In this document: positions 54,200-62,467 of the stretch, in pieces | Layout of the letters: each line of letters starts with the position of its first letter | How positions within the stretch are numbered: the stretch's first letter is position 1 | NCBI RefSeq assembly: GCF_002005565.1 | Contig: NZ_BDJC01000002.1 | Coordinates: 1 to 64,000 of the forward strand | DNA: 64,000 bases | DNA from: Streptomyces sp. JHA26 | GTDB taxonomy: Bacteria > Actinomycetota > Actinomycetes > Streptomycetales > Streptomycetaceae | Direction of reading: 5' to 3' | Notes under the pieces: generated by a model | What the model was told of the DNA's origin: nothing | Seen by the model: the letters and a program-made list of their open reading frames with translations, nothing else | Database searches by the model: none | Translations under genes and position numbers: made by a program

Positions 54200-54537
54200 G
54201 GTGATATCCCCACTTGTGTCGATCGGGCACGACTGGTCACACACGTTCCGTGCACAATTCGATCAGGATCGACAATGCGGCTCAACCGTCGACGGGAAAT
54301 CGGCGTCATTACGCCAGGGGAAGAAGACGGGAGCAATCGACAGACAGGAGAAACAGGGGGAACAGGGGGAACAGGAAAAGCGGCCCGGAATGTGACACGG
54401 AGGGAACAGAGCACACAAAGCACCGCGCCTGCCCCGGGGATCCGGAAGACCGGACCCAGGACAGGCGCAGGGACGAGGCGGGCGGCACGCAGGGACGGGG
54501 CGCGCGGCTCTTCTCAGCCGGCGGCAGCTTCTGGACC
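54200..54537. other. Intergenic region with candidate operator and purine-rich repeats
   Basis: No gene is seen in 338 bases. The candidate operator is at 54301-54316. A run of AACAGGGGG-type repeats lies at 54345-54380. Confidence 0.5.
54301..54316. promoter_or_regulatory. 16-bp near-palindrome, candidate operator 2
   Basis: CGGCGTCATTACGCCA matches the palindrome at 48793-48808 at 14 of 16 bases and lies 102 bp upstream of the secreted protein start at 54199. Confidence 0.6.
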
Positions 54538-55002
54538 TCAGCCGGCCAGCAGCTTCTTGACCGCGGCGGCGACCCGGCCGCCCTCGGCCTGCCCGGCCAC
54601 CTTCGGGTTCACGATCTTCATGACGGCGCCCATGGCCCGCGGCCCCTCGGCACCGCCCGCCTTCGCCTCCTCGACGGCCTGGGCGACGATCGCGTTCAGC
54701 TCGTCGTCCGACAGCTGCTTGGGCAGGTACGCGGCGAGCACCTCGCCCTCCGCCTTCTCCCGCTCGGCCTGCTCGGGGCGGCCGCCCTGGGCGAAGGCGT
54801 CGGCGGCCTCACGGCGCTTCTTCGCCTCGCGGGTGATCACCTTCTGCACCTCGTCGTCGGAGAGCTCCCGCTTCTCCTTCCCCGCGACCTCCTCCTTGGT
54901 GATCGCGGCGAGCGTCAGCCGGAGCGTCGAGGAGCGGAGCTCGTCGCGCTCCTTGATCGCGGCGTTGAGGTCGTCGTGCAGCTTCGACTTGAGCGTGGTC
55001 AT
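54538..55002 (-). CDS. GatB/YqeY domain protein
   Basis: The protein has 154 residues and matches YqeY, a stand-alone tail domain related to GatB/Asn-tRNA amidotransferase. It shows MTTLKSKLHDDLNAAIKERDELRSSTLRLTLAAI-type charged helices at the start, YLPKQLSDDELNAIV in the middle and GAVMKIVNPKVAGQAEGGRVAAAVKKLL at the end. Its role is unknown; tRNA-dependent amidation is only a family association. The divergent metallophosphoesterase gene starts 109 bases away. Confidence 0.9.
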   Translation of the reverse strand: MTTLKSKLHDDLNAAIKERDELRSSTLRLTLAAITKEEVAGKEKRELSDDEVQKVITREAKKRREAADAFAQGGRPEQAEREKAEGEVLAAYLPKQLSDDELNAIVAQAVEEAKAGGAEGPRAMGAVMKIVNPKVAGQAEGGRVAAAVKKLLAG

Positions 55003-55111
55003 GGGGGCGATTGTCGCAGGTGCGGCGGGAAGGACGCCCGTTGATTTACGGGAGCCCGCGAGGAGTCCCCGCGCGGTCGGCTCCGGCCCCCGCTTCTGAC
55101 ACGATGGACGT

Positions 55112-56047
55112 ATGCGCGCGCGATACGGAGTACCCCTGGGAATCACGGCGGTCGGTGCCGCCGGCCTGGTCTACGCGGCGGGTTTCGAAGCCCGTTCCTT
55201 CCGTCTCCGACGGGTGACGATCCCCGTCCTGCCCTCCGGGATGCGTCCCCTGCGCGTGCTCCAGGTGTCCGACATCCACATGGTCGGCGGCCAGCGCAAG
55301 AAGCAGCGCTGGCTGCGCTCGCTGGCCGGACTTCGCCCCGACTTCGTGATCAACACCGGCGACAACCTGTCCGACCCGGAGGGCGTCCCGGAGACGCTGG
55401 ACGCGCTGGGCCCGCTGATGGAGTTCCCGGGCGCGTACGTCTTCGGCTCCAACGACTACTACGGCCCCAAGCTCCGCAACCCCGCCCGGTACCTGGTCGA
55501 GAAGGTCCAGGGCCGTCACGGCCTCAACGGCAACGAGCCCGCCGTCGGCGCCGTCCACAACCCGTGGGAGGACCTGCGGGACGGCTTCGACGAGGCGGGC
55601 TGGCAGAACCTCACGAACACGCGCGGCACGCTGAAGGTCGAGGGGGTGTCGATCGAGCTGACCGGCCTCGACGACCCGCACATCAAGCGGGACCGGTACG
55701 CGGAGGTGGCGGGCGGACCGTCGGACACGGCGGACTTCTCGATGGGCGTGGTCCACGCGCCCTACCTGCGCGTCCTCGACTCCTTCACGGCGGACGGCTA
55801 CCCCCTGATCCTCGCCGGCCACACCCACGGCGGCCAGCTGTGCATCCCCTTCTACGGTGCGCTGGTCACCAACTGCGACCTGGACACGGACCGCGTGAAG
55901 GGCCTGTCCGCGCACACGGCCGAGGGCCGCACGGCCTACCTCCACGTGTCGGCGGGCTGCGGCACCAACCGCTACACCCCCGTGCGCTTCGCCTGCCCGC
56001 CGGAGGCGACGCTGCTGACCCTGGTGGGGCGCGAGCAGCGGGGGTAA
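55112..56047 (+). CDS. Membrane-anchored metallophosphoesterase
   Basis: The 311-residue protein starts with a hydrophobic segment (GVPLGITAVGAAGLVYAAGF). The calcineurin-like metal motifs follow: LQVSDIHMV (DxH), VINTGDNLSD (GDN), FGSNDYYG (GN[HD], with Asp), VVHAPY and LILAGHTHGGQL (GHTH). This YkuE/YaeI-type family includes enzymes hydrolysing phospholipids or UDP-sugars. No Shine-Dalgarno is clear at ATG 55112, but the start fits the signal anchor. Confidence 0.9.
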   Translation: MRARYGVPLGITAVGAAGLVYAAGFEARSFRLRRVTIPVLPSGMRPLRVLQVSDIHMVGGQRKKQRWLRSLAGLRPDFVINTGDNLSDPEGVPETLDALGPLMEFPGAYVFGSNDYYGPKLRNPARYLVEKVQGRHGLNGNEPAVGAVHNPWEDLRDGFDEAGWQNLTNTRGTLKVEGVSIELTGLDDPHIKRDRYAEVAGGPSDTADFSMGVVHAPYLRVLDSFTADGYPLILAGHTHGGQLCIPFYGALVTNCDLDTDRVKGLSAHTAEGRTAYLHVSAGCGTNRYTPVRFACPPEATLLTLVGREQRG

Positions 56048-56101
56048 CCCACTCGGCCCACCCGCATGGTCCGGTATGTCCGGCCTTCCTAACGTGAGGC
56101 C

Positions 56102-56833
56102 ATGACAGCTCCGATACCCAGGGACATCCCGGACCTGCCCGCGATCCCGCGCCCGCCCGGACTGCTGCCCTCACCGGTCCCGGCGAGCGCGGTCCTGCCG
56201 CCGGTCCGGCGCCCGTCGGCCGCCGCCCTCCGTCTGTTCACCGCGCTGCTGGCACTGACCGGCGCGGCGCTCGAGCTGACCCTCGGCGGCCCGGCCCTCC
56301 GGGCCCTGAGCCAGATCGCGGTCCAGAGCAGCGTCCTGCTGGCACTGGTCATGCTCGCCTCGGCCCGCCGCGCCTGGTCCGCCGGGCGCCCCCTGTCCGG
56401 CGCCCTGACGGGCGCGGCGCTGCTCTACTCCGTCGTCGCCGGCCTGGTGCACCACCTGCTCCTGGCCGACGCGGCGAGCCCGTCCGCCCCGAGCGGGCAC
56501 TCCGTCGCCTTCCACCTCATGTGCACGGCGGCACCGGCCGCCGCGGTCCTGGACTGGCTCCTGCTCACCGGCCCCGGCCGCCTGCACCTGCGCCAGACCG
56601 CCGCGTGGCTCCTGTACCCCCTGGCCTACCTGGGCTTCTCCCTGGCCCGCGGCGAGCTCCTCCTCCCCGGCGCCGAGGGCCGCTACCTCTACCCCTTCCT
56701 CGACGTCGACCGGCACGGCTACAAGGGCGTCCTCGGCAACGCCCTCCTCCTGGGCCTCGCCCTCTACGCCCTGGCCGTCCTCCTCGTGGCCCTGGACCAC
56801 ATCCGCCCGGACCCCCTCCGTCGCCGCTGGTAA
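56102..56833 (+). CDS. Pr6Pr-type integral membrane protein
   Basis: The 243-residue protein has about six membrane helices after a Pro-rich cytoplasmic N-terminus. The segments FHLMCTAAPAAAVLDWLLL and YLYPFLDVDRHGYKGVLGN fit the Pr6Pr (FAR-17a/AIG1-like) family, six-helix proteins of unknown function. GTGAGG lies just before the ATG. It is the last chromosomal gene before the tRNA-Pro locus. Confidence 0.85.
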   Translation: MTAPIPRDIPDLPAIPRPPGLLPSPVPASAVLPPVRRPSAAALRLFTALLALTGAALELTLGGPALRALSQIAVQSSVLLALVMLASARRAWSAGRPLSGALTGAALLYSVVAGLVHHLLLADAASPSAPSGHSVAFHLMCTAAPAAAVLDWLLLTGPGRLHLRQTAAWLLYPLAYLGFSLARGELLLPGAEGRYLYPFLDVDRHGYKGVLGNALLLGLALYALAVLLVALDHIRPDPLRRRW

Positions 56834-56900
56834 ACCCGATTTCGTGTCCGGGCGCCGGTGGGCTAAAGTAAACGACGTCGCCGCGACGAGCAGCGACAAT

Positions 56901-56990
<90 letters not shown>

Positions 56991-56991
<1 letters not shown>

Positions 56992-57025
56992 AGGGGCCTG
57001 ATCCGCAGTGCGGGTCGGGCCCCTG
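56991..57025 (+). terminator. Terminator-like hairpin after tRNA-Pro
   Basis: CAGGGGCC (56991-56998) pairs with GGCCCCTG (57018-57025). Confidence 0.45.
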
Positions 57026-57299
57026 GGTGGTTCCAGAGATCGGACGGGGAGCCGCTTGGAAGGCGGACCACGAACTCGGCTCCCAGACGGCTCGCCGTTT
57101 TCTCCCACGAGATCAACACCTGACGCATCAGGAAACCGTCAAACTCAGGTGCGGGTGAGGCTCGCCATAGCGTGAGACAGACGATAACGAGGAAGCCATC
57201 CGCAGGTCTCTCCTCATCCGAGCCGGCACCCTCCCAGGGTTCTTGGCCGTGCGGCCAGCAGCGAGGCCGAATGGCTCACTGAGGTTCAACCTCGGGAGT
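57026..57299. other. Stretch between tRNA-Pro and the IS element
   Basis: I see no gene or clear gene remnant in these 274 bases. Confidence 0.4.
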
Positions 57300-57311
57300 G
57301 GACACCAAGCT

Positions 57312-58211
57312 TCATGCGACGAGTGACAGCGTAGGCGACAAGGTCAGTTGTTGTTCGAACTCGGCTGGTGTGAGGTAGCCGAGGGCGGAGTGGCGGCGGC
57401 GTCGGTTGTAGTAGGTGAGCCAGCGGAACAGCTCAAGGCGTGTCTGGGCCTTCGAGGTGAGGCGTCGCCCGTGGAGCAACTCGCGCTTCAGGCCCTGGAA
57501 GAACGATTCGGCCAGGGCGTTGTCGTAGCTCGTCCCGACGCGCCCCATGCTGCGGCGGATGCCGTGCCGACGGCAGACTTCGACGAAGGCCCGGCTGACG
57601 TTCTGGGCGCCCCTGTCCGTGTGAAAGACGACACCGTCGACCCGGCCGCCGCGGGCGGCGACCGCCATCTCCAGTGCGTCCGTGACGAGCTGGGTGCGCA
57701 TGTGGTCAGCAATGGACCAGCCGATCACGCGGCGCGAGCAGATATCGATGACCGTCGCCAGGAACATCCACGACGAGCCGACAGCGACATAGGTGATGTC
57801 GCCGCACCACCTGGTGTTCAGCGCCGTGGCCGTGAAATCACGCATCACCAGGTCCGGTGCGGGCGGAGTCGTCTTGTCCGCGATCGTGGTCCGCTTCTTC
57901 CGGCGCAGATGACGGCCGACGATGTGGTTCACCCGCATCAGCCGGGCCACCCGCTTGCGGTTGATCTTGCGGCCGCGAGCCCGGAGTTCGGCATGGATGC
58001 GCGGGGCGCCGTAGGCGCCGTGGTGCTCGGCGTGGATCTGCCGGATCTCAGCGACCGCGGTGGCCTGCTCGGCCTGACGCGCGGCGCGGGCCTGCGCGGT
58101 GGCCTGATGCCGGTAGTAGCCGGACCTCGAGACGCCCATGACCCGGCAGATCCGCTGCACGCCGAAGGCGGCGCGATGGTCGGAGATGAAGTCCCAGCGG
58201 TCGGGGCTCAC
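57312..58211 (-). CDS. IS3-type transposase OrfB (DDE integrase)
   Basis: The 299-residue catalytic subunit carries an HTH_21-like region (HAEHHGAYGAPRIHAEL, NRKRVARLMR). The rve core has its triad in TRWCGDITYV (Asp), VVFHTDRGAQ (Asp) and NALAESFFQGLKREL (Glu). The C-terminal YNRRRRHSALGYLTPAEFE is typical. The start GTG 58211 overlaps the orfA stop, so it is probably translated by coupling; programmed frameshift to an OrfAB fusion is the usual family mechanism. The gene appears intact. Confidence 0.93.
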   Translation of the reverse strand: MSPDRWDFISDHRAAFGVQRICRVMGVSRSGYYRHQATAQARAARQAEQATAVAEIRQIHAEHHGAYGAPRIHAELRARGRKINRKRVARLMRVNHIVGRHLRRKKRTTIADKTTPPAPDLVMRDFTATALNTRWCGDITYVAVGSSWMFLATVIDICSRRVIGWSIADHMRTQLVTDALEMAVAARGGRVDGVVFHTDRGAQNVSRAFVEVCRRHGIRRSMGRVGTSYDNALAESFFQGLKRELLHGRRLTSKAQTRLELFRWLTYYNRRRRHSALGYLTPAEFEQQLTLSPTLSLVA

Positions 58212-58558
58212 TTCACCTCCCGAGCGAAATAGGCGGCTGCCCGGCGCAGGATCTCCCGCTCCAGCTGCCACTCCTTCTCCGCCTTCAGCAACCGCTGGTT
58301 CTCCGCCCGCAGCCGGGCCAGCTCCTCGGCCGGGCTGAGCGCGGTGCCACCCGGCGGCCCGGGCGCAGGCCAGCCGGCGTCCTTGCGGACCCACGTACGC
58401 AGCGTCTCTCCGGTGATCCCGAGATCCGCGGCCACCGCCGCGTACGTCCGCTTACCGCCCGACGCGCGATACAGCGCGACAGCATCCTTCCGGAACTCCT
58501 CCGGATACGGAGACTTCCGTCCCACCTGGACATCCCTCCCTGGACCATCAAGATCCAT
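58208..58558 (-). CDS. IS3-type transposase OrfA
   Basis: The 116-residue DNA-binding subunit has an N-terminal helix-turn-helix (YPEEFRKDAVALYRASGGKRTYAAVAADLGITGETLRTWV). A C-terminal leucine-zipper-like coil follows (ELARLRAENQRLLKAEKEWQLE). ATG 58558 (MDLDGPGRDV) is the outer start; ATG is absent near VGRKSPYPEEF, though GTG there is a possible shorter start. It is adjacent to the right end of the IS. Confidence 0.9.
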   Translation of the reverse strand: MDLDGPGRDVQVGRKSPYPEEFRKDAVALYRASGGKRTYAAVAADLGITGETLRTWVRKDAGWPAPGPPGGTALSPAEELARLRAENQRLLKAEKEWQLEREILRRAAAYFAREVK

Positions 58559-58572
58559 TGTCAGGGTGTCTG

Positions 58573-58790
58573 CTCCAAAGGGTCAGCCTCAGCCGGCTTC
58601 GTCACCCGTTTCGAGGTCGAGTCGGAGTTCTTGAGTCGGCACCCCGTCCAACAGGTCGGCGGGCGGGCGATCCTCGAACTCTGGGTTCCGGCCGAGGAAC
58701 TGGACGACTTCAACGCCCACCTCGTCGGCTAGATCCAGGTGGTCCACGAGTTCCGCCGAGGCGGGCAGGGTGGCCGGCAGGGCGCCCTCC
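58573..58790 (+). pseudogene. 3' fragment of a conserved hypothetical gene
   Basis: Translation of GFVTRFEVESEFLSRHPVQQ from 58595 resembles the C-terminal end of proteins common beside actinobacterial toxin genes. The frame must shift near 58680 to continue as WVPAEELDDFNAHLVG. A TAG at 58731 replaces what would be a Gln codon before IQVVHEFRR. The 5' part is cut off by the IS. Three lesions make it non-functional. Confidence 0.6.
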
Positions 58791-58803
58791 GGCGTTCCCT
58801 GTC

Positions 58804-59214
58804 TCAGCCCTTAAGGTCGATCATGCGAGCCGGCTGCCCGGTGGTGCGGGCGATGGTTTCGAAGTCGCGGTCGTAGTGCAGCAGCGTGAGTCCCGCTTCT
58901 TCCGCGGCCGCGGCCACGAGCAGGTCGACGGCCCCGGCACTGCGGTGCTCGCCCTTGGCGGTGAGCTCACGCTGGACGACACGGGCACGCCGGTAGATAC
59001 CGTCGGGCATGGGGCACCAGGTGAACTGGTTCAGCCGTTCCTGGATGGCCTCGCGGTCCTTCTCGGAACGTGCGGAGTAGAGGACTTCCAGTTCGGTGAG
59101 GTCGCACAGGGCGACCAGACCGGCGCCCATCCTCTGTTCCCACCCTTCGGTCGCCTGACGCAGCAGGACGCGAGCCAGGGCCGACGTATCGATGAGGTAG
59201 TCCGCAACGCTCAC
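58804..59214 (-). CDS. vapC: VapC-like PIN-domain toxin
   Basis: The 136-residue PIN-domain RNase has its acidic metal residues at D9 (LIDTSAL), E43 (TELEVL), D98 (GAVDLLVAA) and D116 (HYDRDF). VapC toxins cleave tRNA or rRNA and are blocked by the linked antitoxin. The start GTG 59214 overlaps the antitoxin stop (GTGA), giving coupled synthesis. It appears intact. Confidence 0.92.
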   Translation of the reverse strand: MSVADYLIDTSALARVLLRQATEGWEQRMGAGLVALCDLTELEVLYSARSEKDREAIQERLNQFTWCPMPDGIYRRARVVQRELTAKGEHRSAGAVDLLVAAAAEEAGLTLLHYDRDFETIARTTGQPARMIDLKG

Positions 59215-59438
59215 CGGGCAAAACCACCTCGGTAGTTGCGCTTGTCCAGGAGGAGCTCGACGGCGAGGGCGCCTTCATCCGCGAGATCCTGCAGCTCGCG
59301 CAGGGCGCGCAAGCGACGGTTACGCGCGACGACCTCACGTAGGGCGGTGTTGATGGTGTCCCGTTTTGTGGAAGTGCCCAGCTCCTTCGCTGCGGCTTCC
59401 AACGCGTCGTCGTCGAGATCGATGACGGTTCTGCTCAT
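59211..59438 (-). CDS. vapB: VapB-like antitoxin
   Basis: The 75-residue protein starts MSRTVIDLDDDALEAAAKEL, the ribbon-helix-helix DNA-binding part seen in actinobacterial VapB. The C-terminal LADEGALAVELLLDKRNYRGG should wrap the toxin. GGAGGT is 6 bases before ATG 59438. A perfect palindrome lies just upstream, as expected for autorepression by the VapBC complex. Confidence 0.9.
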   Translation of the reverse strand: MSRTVIDLDDDALEAAAKELGTSTKRDTINTALREVVARNRRLRALRELQDLADEGALAVELLLDKRNYRGGFAR

Positions 59439-59465
59439 GAACCCACCTCCGTATACATCAGTCAG

Positions 59466-59479
59466 TGTATCATGATACA
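59466..59479 (-). promoter_or_regulatory. VapBC operator palindrome
   Basis: TGTATCATGATACA is a perfect 14-bp palindrome 28 bases upstream of vapB. A further TGTATCAT half-copy lies at 59488-59495 and GTATAC at 59451. Confidence 0.7.
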
Positions 59480-59773
59480 TGATCGAATGTATCATGCAGG
59501 AGGATCGGGGCCAGGTTTGACGCCTGCGAACCGACGAGCACCCCGCGAGCAGCAGGGACAGGCCAGGACTCAGCTCGATCTACGTCGCGGCGGAGCGCAG
59601 AGCGCACCCCGTATCGGCGGGGGACTCCGAGATCCCCGCCGTACGACTCCGGGAGCCGTTCGGGAGCCGATCTGCTCCCCAGGCCCTCCCCACACCTCGC
59701 GAGACCCCTCGACGCCAAGGACCTGACCAGCGGAAATGCCAGACCGGCAGGTCTCGGGCTCGCCCGAACCTCA

Positions 59774-59832
59774 TTCGGGACGAAGAGGTCGTGGGTTCAA
59801 ATCCCGCCACCCCGACAGTGAAGTACCAGGTC
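59774..59832. repeat. Right att copy (partial tRNA-Pro)
   Basis: This 59-bp copy of 56933-56991 has one mismatch. It contains only the 3' half of the tRNA and cannot fold into a full tRNA. Confidence 0.85.
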
Positions 59833-59864
59833 CTCAACCTACTCACGCGAGTAGGTTGAGGACC
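59829..59864. terminator. Strong hairpin beside the right att copy
   Basis: GGTCCTCAACCTACTC (59829-59844) and GAGTAGGTTGAGGACC (59849-59864) form a perfect 16-bp stem with loop ACGC. It may end the integrase transcript from the right. Confidence 0.8.
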
Positions 59865-59910
59865 TGCTTCGTTTGCGTGTCCCTTTGCGTGACTATCGAT
59901 TCCCCCGTGT

Positions 59911-60156
59911 CTACAGCCGCTGCGGATCAGCGCAGAAGATCCCGTTCACGACCACGGCACCGGCCTGGATCACGGGCCGGATCCGCTTCCGGTAGACCTC
60001 CTCGGTCACGACCGTCCCCGAGTGCCCGACGAACCGGGAGATCGCTTCCAGCGGAACGCCACGGTCGGACAGCAGGGACACGAAGCCGTGCCGGAGCTTC
60101 CGGGGCGTCCACTCGTCGGCGTTGATCGGCCTAAGGCAACCGAATCGCTCGCACAC
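59911..60156 (-). pseudogene. C-terminal remnant of a pSAM2-like tyrosine recombinase
   Basis: Only about 81 codons remain. They contain EWTPRKLRHGFVSLLSDRG (box II Arg), FVGHSGTVVTEEVYRKRIRP (GHS and the catalytic Tyr in VYR) and a normal C-terminal end. The N-terminal 300 or so residues are absent. The stop faces the att copy about 80 bases away, the usual order for elements of this type. Confidence 0.8.
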
Positions 60157-60182
60157 GCCTGCCCGGGGGATTGCCGCAGTGC

Positions 60183-61049
60183 TCAGCAGTGCTCAGGCTC
60201 CACGGCCAGCCACAGTTCGGCGTCGACCTCGGTCTTCTGCGGCGACAGGCGGGTGCGCAGGATCTCAGGGCCGGTGCGGGTGCGGTACGGGTTCGACGGG
60301 AACCACTCGGTGAACACGTCCCGCCACAGCTCCTGGATGGCGTGCGGCGCCGGCCCGGAGGTGGTGAAGACCGCCCAGGTGCCGGCCGGGACCGCCAACG
60401 TGGTCGTGCCCTCCGGAGCGGCCGCGGAGGTGATCACGCCGTGGTGGTAGTCGAGGACGGTGCCCTCGGCGCGGCTGGGGTCCATGTCGTCGCAGACCGA
60501 GACGATGCCGTGCGGCTCCTGGTCCGAGAGCTTCTCCAGGCGCTCCAGGGTCCGCGGGTCGATCCCACGGACAAAGTCCATGATCGCCTGGTTCGGCCCC
60601 GCATGCACCAGCGGTACCCGGGTCTTGAGCCCGACGACGGTGAAGTCCGCCTTGTCCACAACGCGGTACCGCATACTGCTGCTCCCCTCAACGGTGAGGC
60701 GGAAGGCCATCCGGGACTGGGAGGTGAGCGCGGCGCCGGTACGCCGGGCCTCGCCGGGTCCGATGCCGTGCATGGCACGGAACGCCCGCGCGAACGCCTC
60801 GCCGGAGCCGTAGCCGTAGCGCACAGCGATCTCCAGCAGCGTCTCACGTCCCGCGAGCACCTCGGCGCCCGCGAGGGTGAGCCGGCGGCGCCGGACGTAC
60901 TCCGACAGCGGCATTCCCGCGAGCGCGGAGAACATCCGGCGCAGGTGGTGCTCCGAGGTGGCCGCGATGCGTGCCAGTTCCTCCACGTCGAGGTCCTGGT
61001 CGAGACGGCCCTCGATGTGCTCCATGGCCTGGTTCAGCCGCTCCAGCAT
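60183..61049 (-). CDS. AraC-family regulator with GyrI-like effector domain
   Basis: The 288-residue protein has an N-terminal AraC double helix-turn-helix (about 5-105: LDVEELARIAATSEHHLRRMFSALAG, then ETLLEIAVRYGYGSGEAFARAFR). The GyrI-like small-molecule domain (about 127-288) ends in DAELWLAVEP. This SAV2472/Rob-type arrangement often senses drugs or metabolites. GGGAGG lies 6 bases before ATG 61049. It lies divergent to nothing: the PhyH gene follows upstream on the same strand 64 bases away. Confidence 0.9.
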   Translation of the reverse strand: MLERLNQAMEHIEGRLDQDLDVEELARIAATSEHHLRRMFSALAGMPLSEYVRRRRLTLAGAEVLAGRETLLEIAVRYGYGSGEAFARAFRAMHGIGPGEARRTGAALTSQSRMAFRLTVEGSSSMRYRVVDKADFTVVGLKTRVPLVHAGPNQAIMDFVRGIDPRTLERLEKLSDQEPHGIVSVCDDMDPSRAEGTVLDYHHGVITSAAAPEGTTTLAVPAGTWAVFTTSGPAPHAIQELWRDVFTEWFPSNPYRTRTGPEILRTRLSPQKTEVDAELWLAVEPEHC

Positions 61050-61113
61050 GCCCGGCCTCCCTTCTCTTTCCGCTTCTCACGATCACCTTGCCGGTGATGG
61101 TCGTGAAGCATGT

Positions 61114-61926
61114 CTATCCGGCGCTGCGGTCGGTGCCGTCTCCGTCCGGACCGGGGGTGTCCTGTCCCAGGCCGCGGCGGATCGCGATCTCCACGGGTGA
61201 GTACGCGCCGTCGGCCCGCTCCAGTTCGTACGGTGCCGCCGGCATCAGCGGCGGCTGCGCCATGAAGCGCGGCCGCACCCCATGGTGCGGTTGCGCCGCG
61301 TGCACCAGGAACGGATGGCACAGGAAGACGTCGCCCGGGGACCCGGTCGCAAGGGCGAGTGGCCGGTGGTCGGACGCCGCCACCAGATCGGGGGCGAGGG
61401 TCAGCCCGCTCGCCCCGTCCTCCCCGTACTTCTCAAGGACCTTCGGCACGTCGAGGTGCGAGCCGACCCGGATCCGGGTCGGGGCGTCCTGTTCACCGAC
61501 CTCGCTGAACAGGAACAGCATCAGCAGCGCCCGGCCCTGGGAGCGCAGATTGGTGAAGTACCAGCTCTCGCCCTCCGGCAGATAGCTCCCCTCGATGTGC
61601 CAGCCCGCGTCGTCCGGCTCCTCCTCGTGCGGGAAGCGCAGCGGGAACGTGCCCAGCGAGTAGCGCGGCTCCCAGCGTCCCGCGCCGACGAGCAGGTCGT
61701 ACGCGCGGTGCAGGGACGGGGAGTTGGGCGCGGCGGCGAACGGCCCCTGCGCCATGTCGGCCACCCAGTGCACGGGCTGCGTCCACGTCGACGGGTCGTC
61801 CGGGTCGCAGCCCGTCTCCCGCCACAGCAGCCGCGCGCAGTGTGCGGCCACGCGCGGCGCGACAGCGCCCTCCAACTTCACGAAGCCGTCGCGGAGGAAA
61901 CGGGATACCAAGGTCGTGTCGTCCAT
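61114..61926 (-). CDS. Phytanoyl-CoA dioxygenase family protein
   Basis: The 270-residue protein has a PhyH double-stranded beta-helix. The proximal iron motif is WHIEGSYLP: His110 followed by Glu112 where HxD is usual. The distal part FLCHPFLVHAAQPHHGVRPRFM should give the second His and the Arg that binds 2-oxoglutarate. The substrate is unknown. I chose ATG 61926, giving MDDTTLVSRFLRDGF; an upstream frame would add 7 residues. It is in the same orientation as the AraC gene, which may regulate it. Confidence 0.85.
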   Translation of the reverse strand: MDDTTLVSRFLRDGFVKLEGAVAPRVAAHCARLLWRETGCDPDDPSTWTQPVHWVADMAQGPFAAAPNSPSLHRAYDLLVGAGRWEPRYSLGTFPLRFPHEEEPDDAGWHIEGSYLPEGESWYFTNLRSQGRALLMLFLFSEVGEQDAPTRIRVGSHLDVPKVLEKYGEDGASGLTLAPDLVAASDHRPLALATGSPGDVFLCHPFLVHAAQPHHGVRPRFMAQPPLMPAAPYELERADGAYSPVEIAIRRGLGQDTPGPDGDGTDRSAG

Positions 61927-62064
61927 GCCCCCAGCGTGGAGCGACACCTGTCCCGATCACCCGACATTCCCCGCACCGCCTCTGTCGGGTGATCACCGGA
62001 CTGACGTCGCTCCGCGTACCGCTTGGCCACCGACGGGTCCTCGGTGCCGAGCTGCACGGCCAGG

Positions 62065-62322
62065 TGCTCGACCACCGACCACATCACCACCGCCCGGCTC
62101 GCCCTGGCACAGCTGCCCAAGCGCTACCGGCGAGGCCGGCGGACGCTGATCCACACGGACTCCGCCGGCGGCACCCACGACTTCGTGTCCTGGCTCGTCA
62201 GGCGAGGACGATGGCTGTCCTACTCGGTCGGCATGACGGTCACCGAGGCGATCCATGAGCACGTTTGGACGATGACCGACGTCGACGGTTACCGACACTT
62301 CAGCAGAAAGTCGGGGCGTTGA
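62065..62322 (+). pseudogene. IS1380-type transposase fragment
   Basis: The frame reads DHITTARLALAQLPKRYRRG, then TLIHTDSAGGTHDFVSWL and LSYSVGMTVTEAIHEHV. This is the internal part of IS1380-family transposases (the HTDSAGGTH segment carries a catalytic Asp). Both ends are missing, and similarity stops after HEHV. It marks a former IS at the edge of the accessory region. Confidence 0.75.
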
Positions 62323-62467
62323 TCGATGATGCGGCCGCTGGTCGAGCCCACCTGTGATGAGTTGTGGCCGTACTGGCGAGTGGCAGGCCATGGTGGCCGG
62401 ATCGCTCCCTTGTGTCCCCTTCGTGCACGTGTCACACGGTTGGATACGGGGTGGCTGGCGTACGCCC
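62323..62467. other. Gap between IS remnant and ATPase gene
   Basis: I see no gene or clear signal in these 145 bases. Confidence 0.4.

Larger units (their letters stand above)
57300..58572 (-). mobile_element. IS3-family insertion sequence
   Basis: The element is about 1.27 kb with orfA and orfB overlapping by four bases. Ends are inferred from TGGACACC at 57300-57307 and its imperfect inverse GGTGTCTG at 58565-58572; the exact ends and target duplication are uncertain. Confidence 0.65.

Noticed and set aside
59774..59832. Second tRNA-Pro
   Set aside because: Only the 3' half is present; no acceptor 5' arm or D-arm can be formed.
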